Part shown: piece by piece, positions 1-5,870 of the stretch | Layout of the letters: every line of letters begins with the position of its first letter | Numbering within the stretch: the first letter of the stretch is position 1 | Assembly: GCA_900766865.1 (NCBI GenBank) | Contig: CAAFXA010000474.1 | Span: 1 to 8,457, forward strand | DNA length: 8,457 nt | From: an uncultured Akkermansia sp. | GTDB taxonomy: Bacteria > Verrucomicrobiota > Verrucomicrobiia > Verrucomicrobiales > Akkermansiaceae | Reading direction: 5' to 3' | Notes under the pieces: generated by a model | Told to the model about the DNA's origin: nothing | What the model saw: only the letters and a program-made list of their open reading frames with translations | Databases searched by the model: none | Program-made: the position numbers and the translations under genes

Positions 1-1
1 T

Positions 2-760
2 CGTGAGCTTGTGGCCAAGGCTGTAGAGGGCGTGGACTACATCTTCCACATGGCTGCTCTGGTGTCTGTGCCCGAGTCCATGAGCAAGATTCGCGAGTGC
101 ATTGACCTGAACGTGAATGGTCTGCTGGTTGTGCTCGAAGAGGCCAGCAAGGCTGGTTGTAAGAAGGTGGTGCTTGCTTCCTCCGCTGCTATTTATGGCG
201 ACAATCCCATCGTTCCCAAGGTGGAGACGATGTACCCGGAGCCTAAGAGCCCCTACGGCATCACCAAGCTGGATGGTGAGTACTACATGGACATGTTCCG
301 CACCACGGGCCAGATTAACACAGGTTGCTGCCGCTTCTTCAATGTGTTCGGTCCGCGCCAGGATCCCAAGGGTGCATACGCCGCCGCTGTGCCGATTTTC
401 ATGGAGAAGGCCATCAAGGGCGAAGATATCACCGTTTATGGTGATGGTGAGCAGACCCGCGACTTCATCTATGTGAAGGACATCGTGGGCGCACTGGCCT
501 ATGTGGCTGAGCATCCGGAAGTGACCGGCGTGAACAACGTGGGTTATGGTGGACAGATTACCATTAACGACCTGGCCGAGATTATCATTAAGGCCGCCGG
601 TTCCTCCTCCAAGGTGGTACACCTGCCGGAGCGTCCCGGTGATGTGAAGCACAGCCGCGCCTGCGCAGACAAGTTGCGTGGCGCCGGTTGGGAGCCCAAG
701 TACACGCTGGAGGAGGGTCTCAAGACTACACTTGAGTACTTCAAGAGCGTGACTAAGTAA
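2..760 (+). CDS. NAD-dependent epimerase/dehydratase, probable UDP-hexose 4-epimerase (5' partial)
   Basis: This is an extended short-chain dehydrogenase/reductase of the GalE/WbpP type, expected to epimerise a UDP-sugar at C4 with bound NAD and so feed cell-surface glycan synthesis. The frame is open from the first base, and the N-terminal GxxGxxG NAD-binding motif lies outside the window. About 252 codons of a family norm near 310 are visible. A GTG at 11 is not the real start, because the protein already reads as mid-domain there. Visible landmarks, counted from the first whole codon, are HMAALVSVPES (the family's HxAA segment), the catalytic Ser in LASSAAIYG (about residue 62), the YGITK catalytic Tyr/Lys pair (Y85, K89), the FFNVFGPRQDP substrate-loop motif, and YGDGEQTRDFIYVKDI near residues 146-161. 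These motifs resemble UDP-glucose/UDP-GlcNAc 4-epimerases more than dTDP-glucose dehydratases. The exact sugar cannot be read from sequence. A strong terminator follows the stop codon. Confidence 0.9.
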   Translation, partial: RELVAKAVEGVDYIFHMAALVSVPESMSKIRECIDLNVNGLLVVLEEASKAGCKKVVLASSAAIYGDNPIVPKVETMYPEPKSPYGITKLDGEYYMDMFRTTGQINTGCCRFFNVFGPRQDPKGAYAAAVPIFMEKAIKGEDITVYGDGEQTRDFIYVKDIVGALAYVAEHPEVTGVNNVGYGGQITINDLAEIIIKAAGSSSKVVHLPERPGDVKHSRACADKLRGAGWEPKYTLEEGLKTTLEYFKSVTK

Positions 761-781
761 AAAACAAGTATCTGATGCATT

Positions 782-822
782 GCGCCGCAAAGTTTGCCTC
801 CGCAGCTTTGCGGCGCTTTTTT
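782..822 (+). terminator. Intrinsic terminator of the epimerase gene
   Basis: A perfect 11-bp stem (GCGCCGCAAAG at 782-792 with CTTTGCGGCGC at 806-816) encloses a 13-nt loop and is followed directly by six T residues (817-822). It lies 21 nt after the epimerase stop. The next gene's ATG at 830 comes only 7 nt after the T-run. Confidence 0.92.
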
Positions 823-829
823 AAGTGTT

Positions 830-1516
830 ATGTGCGATGAGTTTTCCCCGCGTCTGAGTGTTAAAACTCTGGCCGGACTTGCGGCGGAACGCCTGGCCGC
901 TTTGCAGGCTGATGGCGTGGAGTTGCACCCCATTGCCAACACCACACGAAAGCTGGCTTCCCATTTCTGGGGGAGTGCCTGGATGCGCCATTTGGCTCGT
1001 TGTGAGTCCGGGGGGCTTTGCCTGGCTCCCGGGCGTTCATTACTGCGCCATGGCTGCGTGCTGGACTTACACATTACCCCGGGGCTTATCACCGCAATGG
1101 TGAGTGCCGAAGAAATATACGAAGTGGAGCTGCGTATTGAGCCTCTGTGCGAGGATCAGCTGGAGGCTCTTCGCGAATCCTGTTGCGGGCGTATCGATTC
1201 TCTTGTGGCTCTGCTGGAGGGAAAGGTGGATGCCGCAGTGCTGGAATTGCTCTGCGCGGAGGAGGGGGGCTTATTACCGGAACCGGCGGACTGGCATATG
1301 CAGTGCAGTTGCCCGGAGTGGGTAGAGCCCTGTCCGCATGCGGCTGCTGCCATTTATGCGGCGGGATGCCTCATAGATGAGGACCCCATGCTGCTTTTTA
1401 CACTGCGTTGCGTTGCTCCCGAACAACTGCTGGATAATCCGACACCCCCACCTGTGGAGGATTACGATGTGGAAGCACTCGGAGCTGCTTTTGGAATTGA
1501 TATAGATTTGGAATGA
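830..1516 (+). CDS. SWIM zinc finger family protein
   Basis: This 228-residue protein belongs to the bacterial SWIM zinc-finger family, whose genes often sit beside a SNF2-type helicase gene. The SWIM domain is thought to mediate DNA or protein contacts. The zinc motif CxC-x6-CxH is intact (C159, C161, C168, H170). Upstream, the family core is recognisable: a HFWGSAW segment (about 45-51), a GRSLLRHGCVLDLHITPGL block (about 68-86) and an LFTLR segment after the finger. The C-terminus is proline-rich, then acidic. ATG 830 gives the usual family N-terminus. The longer frame from TTG 794 would start inside the terminator loop. There is no Shine-Dalgarno-like sequence before 830, and the preceding terminator leaves almost no room for a promoter. 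No SNF2 helicase is encoded nearby in the window, so its partner is unknown. The secreted-protein gene follows after 54 nt with no terminator between them, so read-through is possible. Confidence 0.85.
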   Translation: MCDEFSPRLSVKTLAGLAAERLAALQADGVELHPIANTTRKLASHFWGSAWMRHLARCESGGLCLAPGRSLLRHGCVLDLHITPGLITAMVSAEEIYEVELRIEPLCEDQLEALRESCCGRIDSLVALLEGKVDAAVLELLCAEEGGLLPEPADWHMQCSCPEWVEPCPHAAAAIYAAGCLIDEDPMLLFTLRCVAPEQLLDNPTPPPVEDYDVEALGAAFGIDIDLE

Positions 1517-1542
1517 ATCTGTGTCAGAAAGGATTTTTCCAC

Positions 1543-1570
1543 TTTACTTACAGATAGTAATTGCTAAAAT
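1543..1570 (+). promoter_or_regulatory. Possible sigma70-type promoter of the secreted-protein gene
   Basis: TTTACT (1543-1548, 4 of 6 to the -35 consensus) lies 16 nt before TAAAAT (1565-1570, 5 of 6 to the -10 consensus). The -10 is preceded by TGC, giving an extended -10. Transcription would start near 1577, between the ATG candidates at 1571 and 1580. This was found by eye in an AT-rich gap and is tentative. Confidence 0.35.
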
Positions 1571-3787
1571 ATGACTGTTATGAGACTGAATACTACTCTG
1601 ATGATGACTGCGTTGGCTGCGGCTCCTCTGGTGACTGCCGCTCCCGCAGATGTGGCCCTGACCTACACTTCTCTGGTAAAACCGGACAAGGGTGCAAAGT
1701 CTGGTGCCGTGCTGCGCGCCTCTGTATTGCCTGGGCTTGCGCTGATTCCGGCCGATGCGGAGTGCTGCGTTGTGACTCGCGAAATGCCGCTGGGAAGCCT
1801 TTTTGTGCAGCCTCTCATGCCGAAGAAAGAGACTGCCGCAGCTGCCGCCCCGGAAACTGCTGATATGGGTGATGGCATGCCCACCATGGCGATGATGCCC
1901 ATGCAGGAGCCCGGTCCTTTTGACGATGCCGCCTTTGCCGAGCAGGTAACATCCTATGCTGTTGCTGTCAGCAAGGGGAATGCGGAGGCCATGAGCATTA
2001 TGCTTCCCATCATGAATTACCTTTCCGGCAGGGAGGAAAGTGAGGAGATGATAGAGGAATGGGCCTCTGAAGCGTCTGCGGATTTTGCCGATGTTATTCG
2101 CGGAGAAAAACTCACCTTGTCCCGCAAGGATGCACTCGAGGCCGTTAAAAAAGTGGGCGCCCTGAAGTTTAAGCCCATTTACGGCGTTGTGACGATGACT
2201 CATGATGGTGGCTCTGCTCTGCTTCCTGGAGTATTGAAGGATGTACTGAAGCGTTCCGAAGGCCAGGGTGCCCAGTCTGTGAAGCAGGATGGCTGGCAGG
2301 GCTGGAAGTACAATCTGGCAGAGCTGCTGGAGCTGGACCCCTCCGATGCTGTGGGTAAGGAGCTTCTGGCTGCATTTAAGGGGCGCTCTGTTTACCACAT
2401 TTTCAAGATTGATGGAAATGCTCTGGTTGCTTGCATTTGTGAGTCTCCGGATGATTGTGTGCTGGCCTCCTCTGCCGATGAATCTGTGCTCGGGACGGAG
2501 AAGATGGCATTCTATGACCCGCAGATGAGCCACAAATTGGTGTGTGCTGCTTATGTGGCCCCGGAGATTCTGAATACCATGGTGAAGGCCACAAATAGTG
2601 GCATTAATATGATGTCCGAGATGGCCGTAAACGTGTTCAAGGCGCTTGCCCGCGAGGATGCTGAAAAGAAGCTCCTTTTTGGTACGGCTGCTCGTGGCGT
2701 GAGCTCTGTGGCCGGATATCTCAAGAGCCTTTGCCCGGACAACAGCGCCAAACCTCTTACGCTTGGTATCTGGCAGCTGCGCACTGGGGCATACCATGCC
2801 CGCCTGAACATGGATGCCTGCGGGGCTTCCTATGCGCCCGGTACGCTGAAACTCACCAAGGTGGCTTCCAGCGACAAAACTTTGTTCTATACGGAGACAA
2901 CTCCCTATACGCCCGCTCCCGGTGCATCGTTGGTGGATGTTATTACCCCTGCCGTCAATGTGTACAATGGGTATGATACTACACTGGCCGAAAGCGATGG
3001 GAAGGGCGCTCAGGTTGCCTCCCGTATCAACAGCTTCAGCACAGCTCTTAAATCTGTGGGTAAGGCTCTCGGAGATACCGCAGCGTATGTCGTGTTCGAT
3101 GTGAAGGGTCAGCCAAATCTGGCCTACTACAACGACGTGAAGAACCTCAAATCTCTGGAAAGTGCTGCTGGTATGCTGGCTTCTTCCGTTGGCTCTCTGA
3201 TAAGCGGCAATCGCAACATGCTGCGCCAGTATTACAAGACCAAGAAGACTAAGACTGCTACAACGGTGGACTTCACTCTGCCTGCCGAGCTGGGTGGTAT
3301 GAAGGCCGGCAGCATTTGTACGGCAAAGAAGGTGGCTTTCGGCACCTCCAATGCGCTCAATGCTCTTATCCTGAAAAATGCCACCGGCAAGGTAGCCTTC
3401 ACGGGTTCTGTCTATACGCTGCGCCCCGGTGCTGTGGGTGTTCTGGCTCAGACTGCCGCTGCCATGGACCCCGGTGTGGCAATGATAGCCGGGATGGCCG
3501 GAGCTGTTCTGTCCTCTGTGGGGGATATTCATGCCGTAGATACCATTACCAATGGTGTGCGCGATATCCACATTATGGTGCGTGCCGCTGCGGGGAATCC
3601 TGGCCATCTCCCTGTGGCTCGTCCTATGCCGGGTGGGATGACCCGCCCCATGCCCGCTCCTGCTGCCGATGATAGTGAGGAGGATGAGGACACCGACGAC
3701 GAAACGGAGGATGAAGAGTCCGACGAAGAAGATGCTGAGGAGGAAGACGTCGAGGAAGACGTTGAGGAAGATGAGGATGAGGCTTGA
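1571..3787 (+). CDS. Large exported protein of unknown function with acidic C-terminal tail
   Basis: I do not recognise a named family for this 738-residue protein. It begins with a Sec-type signal peptide: Arg5, then a hydrophobic stretch TLMMTALAAAPLVTAAPA ending in an Ala-rich cleavage region near residues 24-26. Export to the periplasm or beyond is therefore likely. ATG 1580 (three codons in) gives an equally good signal peptide and fits the possible promoter better. After the signal come a segment LALIPADAECCVVTR (about 56-70) reminiscent of DUF3352-like proteins, a Met-rich stretch (six Met in residues 99-111), and a long mixed alpha/beta-like body without transmembrane runs. A Pro/Met linker (about 681-698) leads to a tail, residues 700-738, in which 31 of 39 residues are Asp or Glu. 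Cysteines cluster at 65-66 and 288/290/296. No catalytic signature is visible. The gene ends at a two-way terminator facing the convergent metal-transporter gene. A long open frame on the opposite strand covers it fully and is judged to be a shadow. Confidence 0.85.
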   Translation: MTVMRLNTTLMMTALAAAPLVTAAPADVALTYTSLVKPDKGAKSGAVLRASVLPGLALIPADAECCVVTREMPLGSLFVQPLMPKKETAAAAAPETADMGDGMPTMAMMPMQEPGPFDDAAFAEQVTSYAVAVSKGNAEAMSIMLPIMNYLSGREESEEMIEEWASEASADFADVIRGEKLTLSRKDALEAVKKVGALKFKPIYGVVTMTHDGGSALLPGVLKDVLKRSEGQGAQSVKQDGWQGWKYNLAELLELDPSDAVGKELLAAFKGRSVYHIFKIDGNALVACICESPDDCVLASSADESVLGTEKMAFYDPQMSHKLVCAAYVAPEILNTMVKATNSGINMMSEMAVNVFKALAREDAEKKLLFGTAARGVSSVAGYLKSLCPDNSAKPLTLGIWQLRTGAYHARLNMDACGASYAPGTLKLTKVASSDKTLFYTETTPYTPAPGASLVDVITPAVNVYNGYDTTLAESDGKGAQVASRINSFSTALKSVGKALGDTAAYVVFDVKGQPNLAYYNDVKNLKSLESAAGMLASSVGSLISGNRNMLRQYYKTKKTKTATTVDFTLPAELGGMKAGSICTAKKVAFGTSNALNALILKNATGKVAFTGSVYTLRPGAVGVLAQTAAAMDPGVAMIAGMAGAVLSSVGDIHAVDTITNGVRDIHIMVRAAAGNPGHLPVARPMPGGMTRPMPAPAADDSEEDEDTDDETEDEESDEEDAEEEDVEEDVEEDEDEA
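3740..3775 (+). repeat. Three tandem 12-bp units in the acidic-tail coding region
   Basis: GAGGAAGACGTC (3740-3751), GAGGAAGACGTT (3752-3763) and GAGGAAGATGAG (3764-3775) follow each other in frame and encode EEDV, EEDV and EEDE. The first two differ only in the last base. Such units can gain or lose copies by slippage without shifting the frame. Confidence 0.7.
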
Positions 3788-3818
3788 TGCCCGGCATCCT
3801 GTTGAATAACCATTACAG

Positions 3819-3855
3819 AAAATCCTCGGTTGTCTGCATGGCAACCGGGGATTTT
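3819..3855. terminator. Two-way intrinsic terminator between convergent genes
   Basis: A 14-bp stem pairs 3819-3832 (AAAATCCTCGGTTG) with 3842-3855 (CAACCGGGGATTTT) around a 9-nt loop, with one G-T wobble. The A-run on one arm and the T-run on the other give a U-run at the 3' side on either strand. It sits in the 99-nt gap between the secreted-protein stop (3787) and the convergent metal-transporter stop (3887), so it can serve both genes. Confidence 0.88.
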
Positions 3856-3886
3856 GAATGAAGAGGCTGGGCTTGTCGGCGCAATA

Positions 3887-4696
3887 TCAGAGCACGGCTG
3901 CCATCACAAACATGCCGACCATCACGCCGCTGATGCTCAGGTGGTGGTGCCCCCAGCGCTCTGCCATGGGCAGCAGTTCATCAAAGGAGATGAACACCAT
4001 GATGCCCGCTACAACAGCAAATAAAATGCCCAACAGGGTGGCACTCAGGAAGGGCAGCAGTACCAGCATGCACACCAGTGCACCCAGCGGCTCGGCCAGG
4101 CCGGTGAGGGTGCCCACCCAGAAAGCTTTGCGGCGGCTGCCCGTGCCATAGAGCAGGGGGACAGCTACGGTGAGCCCTTCCGGGATGTTGTGAATGGCTA
4201 CGGCCAATGCTACGGAGAGGGCAATGCTCATGTCATCGAACGCGGCGGCCACGGTTGCCATGCCTTCCGGGAAGTTGTGTACTCCAATGGCTATGGCAAA
4301 CAGGAAGGCAGAGCGTTTCACCTTGTCGCGGCTGGTGATGGTGGTGGCGTATTGCGCCTTATGTACCTCGTCTTCACTGCGGAACTCGTGCGGGTTCTCA
4401 TCCTCCGGAACAAGTTTGTCGATGAGTGCTGCCAGGCCCATGCCGCCGAAGAAAGAGCCAAGCACTATCCACTTGTTGACGAGCCCCTCCCCGAGTTTTT
4501 CCATGGCCAGAGGCATGAGCTCCATGAAGGAGATGTAGACCATTACCCCCGCGCTGGCTCCCAGCGAGAAGGTAAGCACTTTGGCATTTGTTCGCTTGAG
4601 AAACAGTGCCACTGCTGCGCCTATCCCGGTGCAAAGCCCTGCGAGTAGTGACAATGCGCCACCGATGAGTAACTGTTCTGCCATGCCGTTGAACAT
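3887..4696 (-). CDS. zupT: ZIP-family metal transporter, ZupT-like
   Basis: This is an inner-membrane divalent-metal (zinc, possibly iron or manganese) uptake transporter of the ZIP family. From ATG 4696 it has 269 residues, close to the roughly 257 of E. coli ZupT. The two metal-binding helix motifs are intact: HNFPEG at 140-145 and HNIPEGL at 169-175. Other ZupT-like signatures are FSLGASAGVMVYISFMELMP (about 43-62), the TGLAEPLGA segment (about 198-206) and the C-terminal AGIMVFISFDELLPMA (about 230-245). A cytoplasmic-type loop, about 96-115, is rich in Asp, Glu and His and could bind metal. ATGs at 4714, 4696 and 4684 are all possible. I prefer 4696 because the promoter on this strand predicts a transcript starting there. 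The frame continues open to 4861, but that extension is not homologous-looking and overlaps the menC start. It is divergent from menC and convergent with the secreted-protein gene. Confidence 0.92.
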   Translation of the reverse strand: MFNGMAEQLLIGGALSLLAGLCTGIGAAVALFLKRTNAKVLTFSLGASAGVMVYISFMELMPLAMEKLGEGLVNKWIVLGSFFGGMGLAALIDKLVPEDENPHEFRSEDEVHKAQYATTITSRDKVKRSAFLFAIAIGVHNFPEGMATVAAAFDDMSIALSVALAVAIHNIPEGLTVAVPLLYGTGSRRKAFWVGTLTGLAEPLGALVCMLVLLPFLSATLLGILFAVVAGIMVFISFDELLPMAERWGHHHLSISGVMVGMFVMAAVL

Positions 4697-4702
4697 GCCA
4701 TT

Positions 4703-4731
4703 CTTGTACCCCATTGCGCCTATTCTGTCAA
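4703..4731 (-). promoter_or_regulatory. Predicted promoter of zupT
   Basis: On the minus strand a perfect -35 TTGACA (4731 down to 4726) is followed after 17 nt by TACAAG (4708 down to 4703, 4 of 6 to the -10 consensus). Six nucleotides later comes the ATG at 4696, where transcription would be expected to begin. The -35 and spacer are strong; the -10 is moderate. Confidence 0.55.
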
Positions 4732-4791
4732 TGAAAATAGCTGTTTCTCCCCATGCCTGGCACCGATTATGGTGACATGCCCGCTTCTTTT

Positions 4792-4841
4792 TGCCGTAAA
4801 ATGCCGTAGCATACACAGAATGAGCGTGACAAATGCCCGTA
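4792..4841 (+). repeat. Short direct repeats TGCCGTA in the zupT/menC divergent region
   Basis: TGCCGTA occurs at 4792-4798 and again at 4802-4808, exactly 10 bp apart, which is about one helical turn. A variant, TGCCCGTA, lies at 4834-4841 inside the menC promoter spacer. The spacing suits a repeated protein-binding site, but the units are short and could be chance. Confidence 0.3.
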
Positions 4842-4854
4842 AAAAGAGTAAACT
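4826..4854 (+). promoter_or_regulatory. Predicted promoter of menC
   Basis: GTGACA (4826-4831, 5 of 6 to the -35 consensus) lies 17 nt before TAAACT (4849-4854, 4 of 6 to the -10 consensus). Five nucleotides separate the -10 from the ATG at 4860, so the expected start of transcription falls on or next to the start codon. The alternative ATG at 4833 would lie inside the promoter spacer, which argues against it. Confidence 0.5.
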
Positions 4855-4859
4855 GCGGC

Positions 4860-5801
4860 ATGCACTACACTCATTACACTCTGTATCCCGTGGGCGCTCT
4901 GAGCGCTCGTGCTGCCGCCCAGCCGCGTGAGGGCGTGCTTCTTCGCGGTGATAACGGCGGTTATGCCTGCCTTCAGTCCTGGCCGGAGCTGGGCGACTCG
5001 CCGCTTGAGTATGAGCTGGACGCTCTGCGTGATGGAACTCCGCTGCTTCTTGGTGAGCGTGCGCTTCAGTGCATTGCGCTGGATGGTGAGGCTCGTGCCA
5101 AAGGAGTAAGCCTCTTTGAAGGATTGACCATTCCCCGCAGCCATGCAACGCTTACAGTGAGTGCAACTCCTGCCCAGGTGTATAACCTGCACCAGCGTGG
5201 TTTCCGCGTGGGTAAGATTAAGGTTGTACCCAAGCTCGCCACCACGGTGGAGCGCCTTACCAACCTGGCTTCTATGGTGCCGGACTGGAAGTGGCGTGTG
5301 GACTTTAACTGCACTCTTTCTCTGGAGGCTGCCCTGAAGTTCTGGGATATGCTTTCCGATGCCATGAAGGAGCGTATCGACTTTGTGGAAGACCCCTGCT
5401 ATTATGATGTGGACACCTGGCAGGCTTTGCAGGATGCCGGTATGCCCCTCGGCTATGATACCCCCATGCAGGCCAGCACCATCCCCGCTCGCACAAGCAA
5501 GCCTATGATGCGCCTTGTGAAGCCCGCTCGTCACCACAGCACCAGCGGTCTGCCTGTTTTCACCACATATCTGGATCATCCTCTCGGACAGTGCTGGGCT
5601 GCCTACAATGCAGCCAAGTTCTATACGGGGAAACCGGCTGATGAGGTACCCCTCTGCGGCCTGGTTACTCAGCACGTCTATCGTCCCAACGCCTTCTCCG
5701 AAGAGCTTGGTATGGATGTGACACCCGATTTCCATGCTCCCAAGGGGACGGGACTTGGGTTTGATGCTCTTCTTCAGGCACTGCCGTGGAAGAAACTCTG
5801 A
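4860..5801 (+). CDS. menC: o-Succinylbenzoate synthase-like enolase-superfamily enzyme
   Basis: This 313-residue protein is most like MenC, which dehydrates SHCHC to o-succinylbenzoate in cytoplasmic menaquinone synthesis. The enolase-superfamily active site is complete: the KIK pair (K119, K121), metal ligands D148 in RVDFN, E177 in DFVEDP and D200 in YDTP, and the opposite lysine K221 in RLVKP. A SxSGLP segment follows, then LDHPLGQ in the position of the family's C-terminal barrel loop, and a GTGLGF end motif. The N-terminal capping domain opens with HYTHYTLYPVGALSAR and contains a PELGD motif, both as in MenC. ATG 4860 starts just before this. ATG 4833 would add nine residues that look unrelated. 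Other menaquinone genes are not in the window. Related enzymes such as N-acylamino-acid racemases or dipeptide epimerases share this active site, so the exact reaction is likely rather than certain. It ends at an intrinsic terminator. Confidence 0.82.
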   Translation: MHYTHYTLYPVGALSARAAAQPREGVLLRGDNGGYACLQSWPELGDSPLEYELDALRDGTPLLLGERALQCIALDGEARAKGVSLFEGLTIPRSHATLTVSATPAQVYNLHQRGFRVGKIKVVPKLATTVERLTNLASMVPDWKWRVDFNCTLSLEAALKFWDMLSDAMKERIDFVEDPCYYDVDTWQALQDAGMPLGYDTPMQASTIPARTSKPMMRLVKPARHHSTSGLPVFTTYLDHPLGQCWAAYNAAKFYTGKPADEVPLCGLVTQHVYRPNAFSEELGMDVTPDFHAPKGTGLGFDALLQALPWKKL

Positions 5802-5819
5802 TGTAACAAACAAGTTTCA

Positions 5820-5870
5820 GGTTACGATGAGCAGGAGCTAATGTTTTGTTCATCGTAACCTTTTTATTTT
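5820..5870 (+). terminator. Intrinsic terminator of menC
   Basis: A perfect 11-bp stem (GGTTACGATGA at 5820-5830 with TCATCGTAACC at 5850-5860) can be extended inward by G-T, C-G and A-T pairs. It is followed by TTTTTATTTT (5861-5870). It starts 18 nt after the menC stop. The T-run ends exactly where the next gene's ATG begins. Confidence 0.9.

Noticed and set aside
11..13. GTG at 11 as the start of the epimerase
   Set aside because: The frame is open to the window edge and the protein there is already inside the Rossmann fold. The gene is truncated by the contig end.
794..829. Extension of the SWIM protein to TTG 794
   Set aside because: It would start inside the terminator loop and add residues absent from the family. 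ATG 830 fits the family N-terminus.
3529..3813. Minus-strand frame encoding a long poly-serine stretch
   Set aside because: The serine run is just the reverse complement of the GAG/GAA/GAT codons of the acidic tail.
1544..3844. A 766-codon open frame on the minus strand, covering the whole secreted-protein gene
   Set aside because: It is the exact antisense of a gene with a clear signal peptide and ordered composition. Its translation is His/Ser/Arg-rich without domain signatures, as expected for a shadow frame, and it would run through the two-way terminator.
4833..4859. Upstream ATG 4833 for menC
   Set aside because: It lies within the predicted promoter spacer and adds nine residues that do not look like the family.
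4697..4861. Extension of zupT upstream to 4861
   Set aside because: The added residues are polar and unrelated to ZIP proteins, and the extension would cover its own promoter and overlap the menC start.
4767..5813. A 348-codon minus-strand frame opposite menC
   Set aside because: MenC on the plus strand has all its catalytic residues. The antisense product shows no recognisable motif.
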